From Salinisphaera orenii subsp. orenii MK-B5 (GTDB taxonomy: Bacteria > Pseudomonadota > Gammaproteobacteria > Nevskiales > Salinisphaeraceae): DNA of 64,000 nt. How positions within the stretch are numbered: position 1 is the stretch's first letter; each line of letters begins with the position of its first letter. A model generated the notes under the pieces. The model was given only the letters and a program-made list of their open reading frames with translations. It was not told where the DNA came from and did no database searches. The position numbers and the translations under genes are program-made. This document shows, one piece after another, positions 9,391 through 18,480 of this stretch. The stretch covers positions 1 through 64,000 of the forward strand of contig NZ_AYKH01000042.1 of the NCBI RefSeq assembly GCF_003788635.1. The letters run 5' to 3'.

Positions 9391-10038
9391 TCAGCCGGCC
9401 GCCGACCGCACCGCGCCGAAGTCCTTCGCCAGCTGGGTGCGCACCAGCGCGGCGACCAGGCGGGGGAACTCGCGCGGCTCGACCAGGCCGGCGAGATGCT
9501 CGACCTCGGTGGGCAGCCCCAGTTTCTCGGCGGCCTTGAGTGCGGCCTTGTCGGCGAAGGGATGGAACTCCGGCCATGCGGCCTGGACCTCGCGCAGGAA
9601 GATGCCGGCGCCGGTCTCGCCGATGCCGTGGAACTGCTTCAGGGCCTTGCGCGCGGCGCGCAGGTCGCCGTCCGCCTCGCCGCGCAGCCGTCGCAGGTCG
9701 CCGCCGTATTCGGACAGCAGCCGGTCGTTGAACCGCTCCAGCTGGGTGGCGGTCTTTTCATCCACGCGAGCGTAGCCGGCGCGGTTGAGCACCGCCGCGC
9801 GCTCGGCCCAGCTGCTGCGGCGCAGCTTGTCGGGCGTGGTCCAGCCGGCCGTGCCCAGCGCCTGCGCGCCGCGCATGGCCAGATCGGCCTGTACCGGCGC
9901 GCTCGTCAGCAGCGACAGACACAGCAGCCGGAACAACGGCGAGGGCGTGTTGCGCTGCAGCCGGACGCCGAGCTCCGCGGCGAAGGTGCGGCCGTGCCGC
10001 CGGAGCGCGGCCTGCGCGATATCCTGTTGCCGGGCCAT
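9391..10038 (-). CDS. HhH-GPD superfamily base-excision repair protein
   Basis: A 215-residue protein of the endonuclease III/HhH-GPD class. The helix-hairpin-helix is visible as LKQFHGIGETGAGIFLRE around residues 133-150, followed by a candidate catalytic aspartate in FADKAAL. I see no C-terminal four-cysteine iron-sulfur loop, so it belongs to the cluster-free branch. It probably removes damaged bases from DNA, but the lesion is unknown. The ATG at 10038 has GTGGAG about seven bases upstream. The open frame continues far upstream, antisense to the next gene, and that part is not coding. It is transcribed alone, convergent with the LysR gene. Confidence 0.8.
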   Translation of the reverse strand: MARQQDIAQAALRRHGRTFAAELGVRLQRNTPSPLFRLLCLSLLTSAPVQADLAMRGAQALGTAGWTTPDKLRRSSWAERAAVLNRAGYARVDEKTATQLERFNDRLLSEYGGDLRRLRGEADGDLRAARKALKQFHGIGETGAGIFLREVQAAWPEFHPFADKAALKAAEKLGLPTEVEHLAGLVEPREFPRLVAALVRTQLAKDFGAVRSAAG

Positions 10039-10337
10039 GCGGGCTCCACGGTTGATGTTCTGCCCGCATTGTCGGGGCCGCATCCGCCACGGGCCCATCC
10101 GTAGGATTCCGGGTACGCGGGCCTTTTCACGACCTGCGATAGCCGGACGCCCGCGCCATGGAAGCGCCCCGCGCCGCGCGGTTTGCGGCGCCACACGCTG
10201 CCGGCCGGCTCCGCCGCATCGCTCAGGATGCGGCATATGGCGGGCCTCGAGCGGGCTCAGCGATATCCCCAAATGCGGCGGATATCGAAGCTCCGCGCCG
10301 ACAACGCGAGGCGACGGACGACGCAACCCGCAGTGCG
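10039..10337. other. Intergenic, nothing recognised
   Basis: About 300 GC-rich bases between two leftward genes. I find no convincing gene or terminator. Confidence 0.5.
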
Positions 10338-12104
10338 TCAGCGTTCGGGCACGGGCCGGGCGGGTGCGACCGCCCACGGTGGGTCGCTGCGCAGCAGCGC
10401 GGCGAGATCCTCGGCCGGCACGGGGGCAGAGAACAGATAGCCCTGGGCCTGATCGCAGCCGCGGGCGGCCAGTTCGGCGAGCTGGGCCTCGGTCTCCACG
10501 CCTTCGGCCACCACATCCAGATTCAGGCTGTGGGCCATGCGGATGGTCGCGTCCACGATCGCGGCGGTACTCGCGTCCACGGCGATATCGCGCACGAACG
10601 AGCGATCGATCTTGATGACATCCAAGGGGAAACGCCGCAGGTAACTCAGGCTCGAATAACCCGTGCCGAAGTCGTCCAGCGCCAGCCGCACGCCCAGCGC
10701 CTTGAGCGCGGCCAGCGTACGCACCGCGCCCTCGGCATCGTCCATGAGCATGCTTTCCGTCAGCTCCAGCGTGAGGCGCTGCGGCGCGACGTCGGCCGTA
10801 TGGAGCATCGTCTCGACCTGGCGGACGAAGTCCGGCCGCAGGAATTCGCGCGCCGAGATGTTGACGCTGATCTGGGCCAGCGCCAGCTCTCCGGCCAGCC
10901 AGCCGCGGGTCGTCGCCAGCGCGGTCTCCAGTGCCCAGGCGCCCATGGGCACGATGCGCCCGGTCTGCTCGGCGATCGGGATGAAACGATCGGGCGGCAC
11001 CACGCCGTGGCCCGGCCGGCGCCAACGCATGAGGGCCTCGGCGCCGACGATCCGCCCCGAGGCCAGATCCACCTGCGGCTGATAGCACAGGAAGAGCTCG
11101 TCGCGCTCGATCGCGTGGTGCAGCGCGGATTCCAGCGCCAGCCGCTCGGGGTCGCGATCGTCCGGACCCCGCCGGTACACCTCGGCCAGGTTGCCGCCGC
11201 GCGCCTTGGCGCCGTACAACGCCGCGGAGGCCTTCTTCAGCAGCAGACCGTCGTCGGCATCGCCGGCGGCGCTGTGGCGCGCACAGCCGATGCTGCAAGT
11301 CAGATGAATCTCCTGGCCTTCGACCGTGATCGCCCGCCCCAGGATGTCGGCCACCGCCGTGGCCGCAGCCGCCGGATCCACGTCGCCGTCGAGCAGTACG
11401 GCGAACTCGTCACCGCCCACGCGCGCGACCCGATCCCGGTCGCCGGCCCAGTCCATCAGACGGCGCGCGGCCTCGCACAGCACCGTGTCGCCCGCGCCGT
11501 GGCCCAGCGACAGGTTGATCAGGTTGAAGCGGTCCAGGTCGATCAGCAGCACGATGACGACTTGATCGGGCCCGGCCTGCTCCATCGCCTCCGCCAGGCG
11601 CGCCTGCAGCAGGTGCCGATTGGGCAGGCCGGTGATCTCGTCATGCGTGGCCAGATACTCGATACGCTGCTCGGCGACGCGGCGCTCGGTCAGATCGCTG
11701 GCCGCGGGCACCAAATACTCCACCTCGCCGCTCGCCCCGTAGAGCGGCTCCAGCGAGAAGTCGAGCAGCAGCACGCGGCCGTCGCGGTCCTGCATCGCGG
11801 CCTCGAAACGGGAGCGCTTGCCGTCACGACCATCCCGGATCGCGGCGCGCAGCTGGCGCCGCGACACCTCGGAGAACCGCCACCAGGGCGTGGTCTCGAA
11901 CGGCTGGCCCAGCACGTCCTCCGGCCGCGCATCGATGGCATCGAGCGCCGCCCGGTTGGCGTCGATCAACACACCGTCGACGTCCAGCAGCCCGGCGAAC
12001 ACCGACCGCGGCAGCCGGTCGATCACGGCCCGCAGCTGCGGCAGATCGAGCGGCTTCGGCTTCTCCGCCGGCGCCGACCCGCCCTGTCCTCCGGCTCCGC
12101 TCAT
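10338..12104 (-). CDS. PAS-GGDEF-EAL cyclic-di-GMP signalling protein
   Basis: A 588-residue protein with a PAS sensor (about residues 25-140), a GGDEF domain with an intact GGDEF motif at 230-234, and an EAL domain with EAL at 356-358. The EAL domain keeps the other phosphodiesterase motifs (LELTES, DDFGTGYSSL, KIDRSFV, AEGVE), so it is probably an active cyclic-di-GMP phosphodiesterase. The GGDEF half could also be active as a cyclase or act as a GTP-sensing domain. No membrane segment is seen, so it should be cytoplasmic and sense a small ligand or redox state through PAS. I place the start at the ATG at 12104, which has a strong GGGAGG Shine-Dalgarno; a start 45 bases upstream lacks one. 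Confidence 0.9.
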   Translation of the reverse strand: MSGAGGQGGSAPAEKPKPLDLPQLRAVIDRLPRSVFAGLLDVDGVLIDANRAALDAIDARPEDVLGQPFETTPWWRFSEVSRRQLRAAIRDGRDGKRSRFEAAMQDRDGRVLLLDFSLEPLYGASGEVEYLVPAASDLTERRVAEQRIEYLATHDEITGLPNRHLLQARLAEAMEQAGPDQVVIVLLIDLDRFNLINLSLGHGAGDTVLCEAARRLMDWAGDRDRVARVGGDEFAVLLDGDVDPAAAATAVADILGRAITVEGQEIHLTCSIGCARHSAAGDADDGLLLKKASAALYGAKARGGNLAEVYRRGPDDRDPERLALESALHHAIERDELFLCYQPQVDLASGRIVGAEALMRWRRPGHGVVPPDRFIPIAEQTGRIVPMGAWALETALATTRGWLAGELALAQISVNISAREFLRPDFVRQVETMLHTADVAPQRLTLELTESMLMDDAEGAVRTLAALKALGVRLALDDFGTGYSSLSYLRRFPLDVIKIDRSFVRDIAVDASTAAIVDATIRMAHSLNLDVVAEGVETEAQLAELAARGCDQAQGYLFSAPVPAEDLAALLRSDPPWAVAPARPVPER

Positions 12105-12534
12105 GACGCCTCCCGCGTATCGTCCGGGGCCCTCAGGCCCCAGCGGCATCGGCCCGCCGCCGGTCGCGGCGCTGCCCCAAGCCTTCCAAGCACCATGAAG
12201 TGCCGGCCGGGCGAGCGCAACAAGTCAGCGCGACATCCCGATATATCGGCGCGTATCGAGAATTCATGAGTTACAGAAGACCGGCGACGCAATAGCCCGC
12301 TATACGCGGGCCTTGTCGGAAAGGCTGGGCGGCTCATCCCTGCCCGGTCCGCTGTTCAGATGGACTGTTGGCATAGATTGAAGATCAGCCAAGCGCTAGT
12401 GGGATCCCCTGTGAATTCGACTCCATCTTGAATAACGTACTACGAAAAACTAGACCCCATCGCCCCTTATGCTTCCCACCCACGATAAAACGCGGGCTAA
12501 CAGCGCGCTTAGCATTTAATGCTGTACGCCCCTG
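12105..12534. other. Intergenic with two small hairpins
   Basis: Base composition is lower in GC than the flanks. GCCCGC/GCGGGC (12295-12311) and AGCATT/AATGCT (12511-12523) can form short hairpins, but neither has a T-run. No gene is recognised. Confidence 0.5.
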
Positions 12535-12948
12535 TTATCCGTTCACCGTCGGGCCAGAGTGGCACGGCAAGCCGTCATCAAGGCGGTAGTAATCGCCCGC
12601 TTCGGCACAGCAGATATGTGTGGCCGTGGCCAGGCCGGTGGGGCCATCGAGCGCGCCCGGCGCGACCGAAATGCGGTCCGCGTCGTGCAGGCGGTAGAAC
12701 AAGCTCGAACCGCACCGATTGCAGAACCCGCGCTCGGCGATGTCCGACGACGCCCACCAAGCGAGCGTCTCGTCGCTGTCGATGACGAGCGCAGTACGTG
12801 CGACGTGGGTCGCGGCCCAGTAATAACCGGAGACGCGGCGACAGGTCTTGCAGTGGCAGGCGATCACGTCGGTCGGCTGGGTCATGAGGCGGAAGGTCAC
12901 CGCACTGCAGGCACAGCGCCCGGAATGTATCCAGGTCATCACATCCAT
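12535..12948 (-). CDS. GFA-family zinc-binding protein (CENP-V fold)
   Basis: A 137-residue protein of the glutathione-dependent formaldehyde-activating (GFA/CENP-V) family. The zinc-binding cysteines are present: CAC near residue 12, CHCKTC near 31-36 and CNRCG near 77. Family members bind zinc, but few have a proven reaction, and the formaldehyde role should not be assumed here. It stands alone between a lower-GC gap and the EAL gene, next to a decayed toxin-antitoxin pair. The start is the ATG nearest the conserved glycine-cysteine start of the domain; no strong Shine-Dalgarno is seen. Confidence 0.82.
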   Translation of the reverse strand: MDVMTWIHSGRCACSAVTFRLMTQPTDVIACHCKTCRRVSGYYWAATHVARTALVIDSDETLAWWASSDIAERGFCNRCGSSLFYRLHDADRISVAPGALDGPTGLATATHICCAEAGDYYRLDDGLPCHSGPTVNG

Positions 12949-13511
12949 TCTCCGGTCAACGGGGCCCGCGGCCGGGCGCCCCGAGTCGATGAACAGGGTA
13001 GGTGTTTTCAGCTGCCGCGATTATTGGGATACGTCCTGTAATATTTCCGGTCTTGATTATGTATCAAACTCAGCTGGCTCTCGGTTGGCGATATGCGTGA
13101 GCCACGGGACGCCTCGCGACGAAGGTTTTGCTATGTCTGCGTGGCCGGTGATGATTACCTGTAGATTGGGCGACAGCCCCTCAACGACCGGCGGTTTTCG
13201 CGACGCCGTCCCCGTAGGCGCAGGTAGCCGCGCCGGCGAAAATCGCCTGCCCGAACAGGATTCGGTTGATCAAGATTGCCCCTCACTTCGCACGCGGATG
13301 CGTGCGCCCCTCGTTCTTTGATCTACGCCATGCAGTCAGCGCATTCGTGCAAACATGCCACAATGGCGGAAAACGTCAAAGACCCGACGAGGCGACAGTT
13401 GTAGGCTATTTGCCTTGCGGAATCCGCAAACCAAAGCGGTGCGACGATCAGGCGAAAGACGTATTATTCGAAATTAACCGAGCTTTTCAGCAAACGCCGC
13501 CTATCCCGCAG
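12949..13511. other. Lower-GC intergenic stretch, no gene supported
   Basis: About 560 bases with more A and T than most of the window, lying between the GFA gene and the broken toxin gene. Open frames on the plus strand match no family I know. It may be debris of the same acquired patch. Confidence 0.5.
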
Positions 13512-13813
13512 CTAGAAATAGTCTCGTTCGCGCTGATGCCGAACGGCGAGAACAGTCACCGTCGAATCATCGGTGATTTCGAACAGGGCGACATGGCCTG
13601 CACGGCCGAAGCTGATGACCAGTTCCCGCAGGAACGGCGTGTCTTCGGTCGCCTTGCGGCACGTGAAGGGGAAATCGGCGAGCAGAGGCCGAACGCCCTG
13701 CGTATCGCGGCGCGCGCACCAGCGCCCGCCACCGGGTCGCGCCTGTCGAGAAAGTCGTACAGGCGCGTCAGATCATCACGCGCCTGGCGCGTGAAGACCA
13801 CGCGGTAAGTCAC
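13512..13813 (-). pseudogene. RelE/ParE-type toxin, frameshifted
   Basis: From a GTG at 13813 the minus strand reads as a RelE/ParE toxin (TYRVVFTRQARDDLTRLYDF). Near 13685, after the residues AFGL, the family sequence switches to the -1 frame, where it continues as LADFPFTCRKATEDTPFLRE and ends with VLAVRHQRERDYF at the TAG at 13512-13514. The total of 302 bases is one short of a whole number of codons, so a single-base deletion explains it, probably a lost C in a CTCCTG context. In the uncorrected frame the C-terminus is nonsense. The GTG overlaps the antitoxin TGA (GTGA), as in intact toxin-antitoxin operons. The toxin is almost certainly dead. Confidence 0.82.
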
Positions 13814-14082
13814 TCATCGCGAACCCGGGCGTTTTCTTCGGCGAGTGCATCCAAGCCGTCGAGAACTTCATCCCCGGTGAGGTATTCACCCGTGCGGCGT
13901 GCTTATTCGCGCGCTGCCAGCCCGCGGGCAATGAACGCTTCCTGACTTTCCCGCACATACACCTGGTCGCGAATCGCGGCTTCCACGAAGGCGGACAGCG
14001 TTTCGCCGTCGCGCAGCACCCGCTCGGCGGCTTCGCGAAGCTGGGGCGACACGCGTACGGCCGGGATCGATGCGGATCTCAT
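13810..14082 (-). pseudogene. Cognate antitoxin with internal stop
   Basis: The frame begins at ATG 14082 (RSASIPAVRVSPQLREAAER) and looks like a ribbon-helix-helix antitoxin. A TAA at 13903-13905 stops it after about 59 residues. The same frame then continues as ARRTGEYLTGDEVLDGLDAL to a TGA at 13810-13812, the expected antitoxin C-terminus that would hold the toxin. The stop is probably a mutated GAA. The shortened protein might still bind its operator. I prefer the ATG at 14082 over 14100 because the latter lies inside the palindromic operator. Confidence 0.75.
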
Positions 14083-14095
14083 GAACGACTCGCGA

Positions 14096-14115
14096 TGCAT
14101 TGCATTTGCAATGCA
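14096..14115. promoter_or_regulatory. 20-bp palindrome at broken toxin-antitoxin promoter
   Basis: TGCATTGCA and TGCAATGCA form a perfect 9-bp inverted repeat with a TT spacer, 14 bases upstream of the antitoxin start. It is a likely autoregulatory operator for the ribbon-helix-helix antitoxin. Confidence 0.65.
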
Positions 14116-14143
14116 ATATACGGCGCGGCAAGAGCCACGCCGA

Positions 14144-14177
14144 GTGGCCTAGTGCCGGGTGTGGCCTAGTGCCGGGT
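14144..14177. repeat. 17-bp exact tandem duplication
   Basis: GTGGCCTAGTGCCGGGT occurs twice in direct tandem (14144-14160 and 14161-14177). The second copy contains the stop codon of the adjacent DUF971 gene, and the first duplicates it just downstream. Confidence 0.9.
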
Positions 14178-14525
14178 CTGGTCCCGCGAGGCTTCGGCCT
14201 GTTCGAGGCGCGCGAGGTATTCCTTCCAGTTGGCCTCGTAGTTGTCGCCGAGCTCGCGCAGCTCTTCCCAGGAGAAGATGCCGGTGTTGTGGCCGTCGTC
14301 GAAGTGGAGCTGGATGGCGTAGTTGCCGACCGGTTCGATCTTGTCGACGCCGACGTCGCGCTTGCCGGTGACCAGTTCCATGGGACCGCCGTGGCCTCGG
14401 ACCTCGGCGGAGGGGCTGTAGACGCGCAGGTATTCCAGCGGCAGCTCGTAGCGGGCGCCGTCGGGGTATTCGACCTCGAGCACCCGCGATTTCTGGTGCA
14501 GGGTGATGTCGGTGGGTGCGTCCAT
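14166..14525 (-). CDS. DUF971 family protein
   Basis: A 119-residue protein of the DUF971 family, related to the N-terminal domain of gamma-butyrobetaine hydroxylases. Typical features are LEVEYPDGARYELPLEYLRV near the start and the later NYAIQLHFDDGHNTGIFSWEEL. Free-standing copies are thought to bind a metal or iron-sulfur centre, but their role is not settled. The gene lies just downstream of hslVU, a common neighbour in gammaproteobacteria, but a strong terminator after hslU separates them, so it probably has its own promoter in the short gap. AGGACA lies upstream of the ATG. A 17-base tandem duplication covers its stop codon. Confidence 0.85.
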   Translation of the reverse strand: MDAPTDITLHQKSRVLEVEYPDGARYELPLEYLRVYSPSAEVRGHGGPMELVTGKRDVGVDKIEPVGNYAIQLHFDDGHNTGIFSWEELRELGDNYEANWKEYLARLEQAEASRDQTRH

Positions 14526-14542
14526 GGCGGATGTCCTGTAGG

Positions 14543-14581
14543 CGAAAAAAAGCCGGGCCGCGATGGTATCGCGACCCGGCT
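14543..14581 (-). terminator. Strong rho-independent terminator after hslU
   Basis: On the minus strand, AGCCGGG-T-CGCGAT pairs with ATCGCG-G-CCCGGCT (13 pairs around one mismatch, three-base loop), followed by seven T residues. It lies just after the hslU stop at 14602. Confidence 0.92.
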
Positions 14582-14601
14582 CGAGCGTACCGACCTGTCG
14601 A

Positions 14602-16011
14602 CTACAGAATATAGCGCGACAGGTCCTCGTCGGCAGCCAGGTCCTTGAGCTTGGAATCGACGTAGGCGGCGTCGATGGTCAGCGTCTCGCCGGTGCGGTC
14701 CGGGGCGTCATAGGAGATCTCCTCCATGAGCCGCTCCATGACCGTGTGCAGGCGGCGGGCGCCGATGTTCTCGGTGCCCTCGTTGACCTTGAACGCCATC
14801 TCGGCGATGCGGTGCACGCCGTCCTCGGTGAAGGTCAGCGTGACGCCCTCGACGTTCATCAGCTCGCTGTACTGCTCGGTGAGCGAGCAGTGCGGCTCGG
14901 TGAGGATGCGCACGAAGTCCTCGGCCTTGAGCGCATCCAGCTCGACCCGGATCGGCAGGCGACCCTGCAGCTCGGGGATCAGGTCCGAGGGCTTGGCCAC
15001 GTGGAATGCACCCGATGCGATGAACAGGATGTGATCCGTGCGGACCATGCCGTACTTGGTGGAGATGGTGGAGCCTTCCACCAGCGGCAGCAGGTCGCGC
15101 TGCACGCCCTCGCGGGAGACGTCGCCACCCGAGCCGCCACCGGCGTCCGAGCGCTTGCAGACCTTGTCGATCTCGTCGAGGAAGACGATGCCGGAGTTCT
15201 CGACCTGCTCGATGGCTTGGGTCTTGATCTGCTCCTCGTCGACCAGCTTGGCGGCCTCTTCGTCGACGATCTGACGATAGGCGTCCTTGATGCGGATCTT
15301 CTTGCGCTGGGTCTTGCCGCCCTGCATGTTCTGAAACATGGACTGGAGCTGGTTCGTCATCTCCTCCATGCCCGGCGGCGCCATGATCTCCATGCTCTGC
15401 TGGTTCTGCTGGAGTTCGAGCTCGATCTCCTTGTCGTCGAGCTTGCCCTCGCGCAGACGCTTGCGGAACGCCTGGCGCGTGGCACTCGACTCACTGGCGC
15501 GCTGGTCGGATTCGGAGGCCTCCTCCCAGTTCTTGGGCCGCGGCAGCAGCGCGTCCAGGATCCGCTCCTCGGCGGCGTCCTCGGCCTTGACCCGCACCTG
15601 GGCCTTGGCGGCCTCGCGGGTCATCTTCATGCCGACCTCGACCAGATCCTTGACGATCGAGTCAACTTCCTTGCCGACGTAGCCCACTTCCGTGAACTTG
15701 GTCGCCTCGACCTTGGTGAACGGCGCGTTGGCGAGCTTGGCCAGACGGCGCGCGATCTCGGTCTTGCCGACGCCGGTGGGGCCGATCATGAGGATGTTCT
15801 TGGGCGTGATCTCGCCGCGGATGGCCTCGTCGAGCTGCATCCGCCGCCAGCGGTTGCGCAGGGCGATGGCCACCGAGCGCTTGGCCTCGGCCTGGCCGAT
15901 GATGTGGCGATCGAGCTCGGCGACGATCTCGCGCGGGGTCATTTCGTGGCGCGGCAGCATGGGCGCTTCGCGGCGCTCCTCGCCGGCGGATCCGGGGGCT
16001 GTATCAGGCAT
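14602..16011 (-). CDS. hslU: HslU, ATPase subunit of HslUV protease
   Basis: A 469-residue AAA+ unfoldase that feeds substrates into the HslV peptidase in the cytoplasm. It has Walker A GPTGVGKT (residues 77-84), the intermediate I-domain in the middle, Walker [11 protein letters not shown], and the conserved C-terminal tail EDLSRYIL that inserts into HslV. I start at ATG 16011, which overlaps the hslV stop by eight bases and has GAGGTG upstream. Starts at 15960 or 15942 would be closer to the usual TPREIV N-terminus and cannot be excluded. It is translationally coupled to hslV. Confidence 0.95.
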   Translation of the reverse strand: MPDTAPGSAGEERREAPMLPRHEMTPREIVAELDRHIIGQAEAKRSVAIALRNRWRRMQLDEAIRGEITPKNILMIGPTGVGKTEIARRLAKLANAPFTKVEATKFTEVGYVGKEVDSIVKDLVEVGMKMTREAAKAQVRVKAEDAAEERILDALLPRPKNWEEASESDQRASESSATRQAFRKRLREGKLDDKEIELELQQNQQSMEIMAPPGMEEMTNQLQSMFQNMQGGKTQRKKIRIKDAYRQIVDEEAAKLVDEEQIKTQAIEQVENSGIVFLDEIDKVCKRSDAGGGSGGDVSREGVQRDLLPLVEGSTISTKYGMVRTDHILFIASGAFHVAKPSDLIPELQGRLPIRVELDALKAEDFVRILTEPHCSLTEQYSELMNVEGVTLTFTEDGVHRIAEMAFKVNEGTENIGARRLHTVMERLMEEISYDAPDRTGETLTIDAAYVDSKLKDLAADEDLSRYIL

Positions 16012-16546
16012 GGTCCAGCACCTCGACGGTGATGTGATGGTTGGTATAGATGCAGGTGTCGGCGGCGATGTGCATCGCCTTCTCGGCGATGGTGGGTGCA
16101 TCCATGTCGGTGTTCTCGGCCAGCGCCCGGCCGGCGGCCTGGGCGTAGGCGCCGCCGGAGCCGATGGCCATGCAGGCGTGTTCGGGCTCCATGACGTCGC
16201 CGTTGCCGGAGATCATCAGCGTGGCGGTCTCGTCGGCCACCAGCAGCAGCGCCTCCAGCCGGCGCAGGGCGCGGTCGGTGCGCCAGTCCTTGGCCATTTC
16301 CACGGCGGACTTCACGAGCTGGCCGCTGTGCTCGCCGAGCTTGCCCTCGAAGCGCTCGAACAGCGTGAAGGCGTCGGCCGTGCCGCCGGCAAAGCCCGCG
16401 AGGACCCTGTCGTCGTAGAGGCGGCGCACCTTGCGGGCGTTGCCCTTGAACATGGTGTCGCCCATGGAGACCTGGCCGTCGCCGGCCACGGCGACGCGGC
16501 CGTTGTGGCGCACGGCGAGAATAGTGGTGCCGTCGAATTGTCGCAA
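16004..16546 (-). CDS. hslV: HslV, peptidase subunit of HslUV protease
   Basis: The threonine peptidase of the HslUV complex, about 180 residues. The mature enzyme begins at the catalytic threonine in [20 protein letters not shown], and the conserved [17 protein letters not shown] follows. The start is uncertain: no ATG lies at the right place. TTG at 16546 gives a six-residue propeptide and has GGGTGA five bases upstream; GTG at 16555 is the alternative. The ATG at 16606 would add an unlikely leader. It overlaps hslU and follows xerC by about 90 bases. Confidence 0.93.
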   Translation of the reverse strand: MRQFDGTTILAVRHNGRVAVAGDGQVSMGDTMFKGNARKVRRLYDDRVLAGFAGGTADAFTLFERFEGKLGEHSGQLVKSAVEMAKDWRTDRALRRLEALLLVADETATLMISGNGDVMEPEHACMAIGSGGAYAQAAGRALAENTDMDAPTIAEKAMHIAADTCIYTNHHITVEVLDHA

Positions 16547-16639
16547 AGCGTTCACCCGCGTTGACGTCGATGGAGCCGACTTGGGGCCGCGCGCGCAGCG
16601 ATTCAAGCGAGACCGCAGCCGGCGCCGTTCGGCCGCGGT

Positions 16640-17668
16640 TCAGCCGGCCTCGGGATCGCCCGCGCCGGGAGCCGCCTCGGGCGCGCTGTCGGCCGCGTGC
16701 CGGGCGCGCGGATGGGCAGCGTCGTAGACCCGCGCCAGATGCGCGAAATCCAGATGCGTGTAGACCTGCGTGGTGCTGATATGGGCGTGGCCGAGCAGTT
16801 CCTGCACGGCGCGCAGATCGCCGCTGGATTCCAACAGATGGGTGGCGAAGGAGTGGCGCAGCTTGTGCGGATGCAGGTGCACCGGCAGGCCGTGGCGACG
16901 GGCCCAGAGGTCCATGCGCCGGGCGACGCTGGAACGCGACAGCCGCGTGCCGTGGACGGAGACGAACAGCGCCGTCTCATCGGCCGCCGCCCACCGCTCG
17001 CGCACGGGCAGCCAGCGCGCCAGGGCGGCCGCCGCGCGGCGGCCCACCGGCACCGCGCGCTGGCGTGCGCCCTTGCCGAGCACGCGGGCCTCGCGCCCGG
17101 CCAGGTCCACGTCGGCCGCGTCCAGGCCCACGGCCTCGGCCAGACGAATGCCGGCGGAGTAGAACAGCTCCAGCAGGGCGTGGTCGCGGATGTCGATGTC
17201 GGTTTCGGGGGTCACATCCAGCAGCGCGGCGAGGTCGTCCACGTCCGCCGTCTCCGGCAGCCGCGCCGGGCGTTTGGGCGCGCGCACGTCGACCGCCGGA
17301 TTGGCCGCGGCGCGGCCTTCGCGCATCTGCCAGACATAGAAGCTGCGCAGGGCCGAGAGCAGGCGGGCGAGGCTGGCCGGCTGGATGCCCTGCCGGTGCC
17401 GATGGGCGAGCAGGTCGCGCACGTCGGCGTCGGTCACGCGCGTCCAGTCGGGGACGCCGGTGTCGGCGAAGCGCCGGGCGGCCACACCCAGATCGCGGGC
17501 ATAGGCGTCGCGCGTATGGGCCGAGGCGCGGCGCTCGTGAGCCAGGTGCTCGAGAAAACCGTCGAGGCCGACGGCCATGGCCTCGGGCAGCGCGTCGTCG
17601 GCGGGTCGGTTCACGGTCGGCGTCGCGGCCGCTTCGTCGCGCCGGCCGGGCGGATCCTGATGGCCCAC
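16640..17668 (-). CDS. xerC: Tyrosine recombinase XerC
   Basis: A tyrosine recombinase for chromosome dimer resolution at dif, acting with XerD. The N-terminal SAM-like domain ([20 protein letters not shown]) precedes the catalytic domain, where all catalytic residues are visible: Arg in SAGIRLAEA, Lys in GKGARQR, His-x-x-Arg in HPHKLRHSF, and His and Tyr in [14 protein letters not shown]. With the GTG at 17668 it is 342 residues, somewhat long for XerC; the extra ~30 residues at the N-terminus make an internal ATG at 17578 a real alternative. The position after dapF and the DUF484 gene is the standard gammaproteobacterial order. Confidence 0.93.
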   Translation of the reverse strand: MGHQDPPGRRDEAAATPTVNRPADDALPEAMAVGLDGFLEHLAHERRASAHTRDAYARDLGVAARRFADTGVPDWTRVTDADVRDLLAHRHRQGIQPASLARLLSALRSFYVWQMREGRAAANPAVDVRAPKRPARLPETADVDDLAALLDVTPETDIDIRDHALLELFYSAGIRLAEAVGLDAADVDLAGREARVLGKGARQRAVPVGRRAAAALARWLPVRERWAAADETALFVSVHGTRLSRSSVARRMDLWARRHGLPVHLHPHKLRHSFATHLLESSGDLRAVQELLGHAHISTTQVYTHLDFAHLARVYDAAHPRARHAADSAPEAAPGAGDPEAG

Positions 17669-17684
17669 GGCGGGCGCGGCGCGC

Positions 17685-18401
17685 CTACGGCAGGACGTCC
17701 GGGCCGAGCAGGCGCTGCAGCGAGGCGGTGACCAGCTCGCCCATCAGCTCCAGAAACAGGGTGCCCACCTCGGCGACGAAGCGCTGCGGCCGCCGGCTGG
17801 CCAGCACCAGCGCGCCGTGCACGCCGCGGCTGCCCAGCGGAATCATGGCCGCACTGGCCAGGGCCGGCACGTCGTGGCTGTCGGTGGCGAACAGGGCCTC
17901 GGACTGGTCCGCCGACAGCGGCCCGCAGATGGGCTTGCCGCGGCGGAAGACGTTGGTCAGGGCGCGGTCGGCCTCGGCATCGCTGCCCAGGGCGTGGATC
18001 TCGCCGTCGGCGTGGGCGGTGGTGCCCTCCAGGCCGATGTAGATGTGATCGACATCCAGGTGCTGCTGCATGCAGTAGTCCAGCTCGCGGACCATGGTCG
18101 CGGCGTCCTCGGCCTCGACCAGCACCTTGGCGAGCCGGTTCATCTGCACCACGCGCTGCTCGTTAGAGCGCGCGGTCTCGATGAGTTCGTTGAAACGCGA
18201 CTGCAGCTGCCGGTTGTGGGTCCGCAGCACGCCCACCTGGCGTTCGATCAGGGAGACCGCGCTGCCGCTGTCGTGGGCGACGTGCAGCGCCTCCAGCGCG
18301 GCCGGGTAGCGGTCGAAGAAGTCCGGATGCGCCTGCAGATAGGCGGCGATCTCGGCCTCGTCGAGCTGGGGCGTGGAGGTCTGCTTCTCGGCTTCGTTCA
18401 T
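17685..18401 (-). CDS. DUF484 family protein
   Basis: A 238-residue DUF484 protein. It starts with the family helix [19 protein letters not shown], has a coiled-coil-like middle ([22 protein letters not shown]) and a GAF-like C-terminal half. The family is linked by gene order to dapF and xerC in many gammaproteobacteria, but no activity is established. Here it lies between those two genes, 16 bases before the xerC GTG, so it is part of their operon. Confidence 0.88.
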   Translation of the reverse strand: MNEAEKQTSTPQLDEAEIAAYLQAHPDFFDRYPAALEALHVAHDSGSAVSLIERQVGVLRTHNRQLQSRFNELIETARSNEQRVVQMNRLAKVLVEAEDAATMVRELDYCMQQHLDVDHIYIGLEGTTAHADGEIHALGSDAEADRALTNVFRRGKPICGPLSADQSEALFATDSHDVPALASAAMIPLGSRGVHGALVLASRRPQRFVAEVGTLFLELMGELVTASLQRLLGPDVLP

Positions 18402-18480
18402 TGCGAAACATCTCTTGCGTTGCCTGACGCCGTCTGCGCCTCGACCCCGGTGATGCGGTCGCCGGCGCGCGGTCCACCCT

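Noticed and set aside
12295-12311. Terminator hairpin GCCCGC/GCGGGC
   Set aside because: The stem is short and no T-run follows on either strand.
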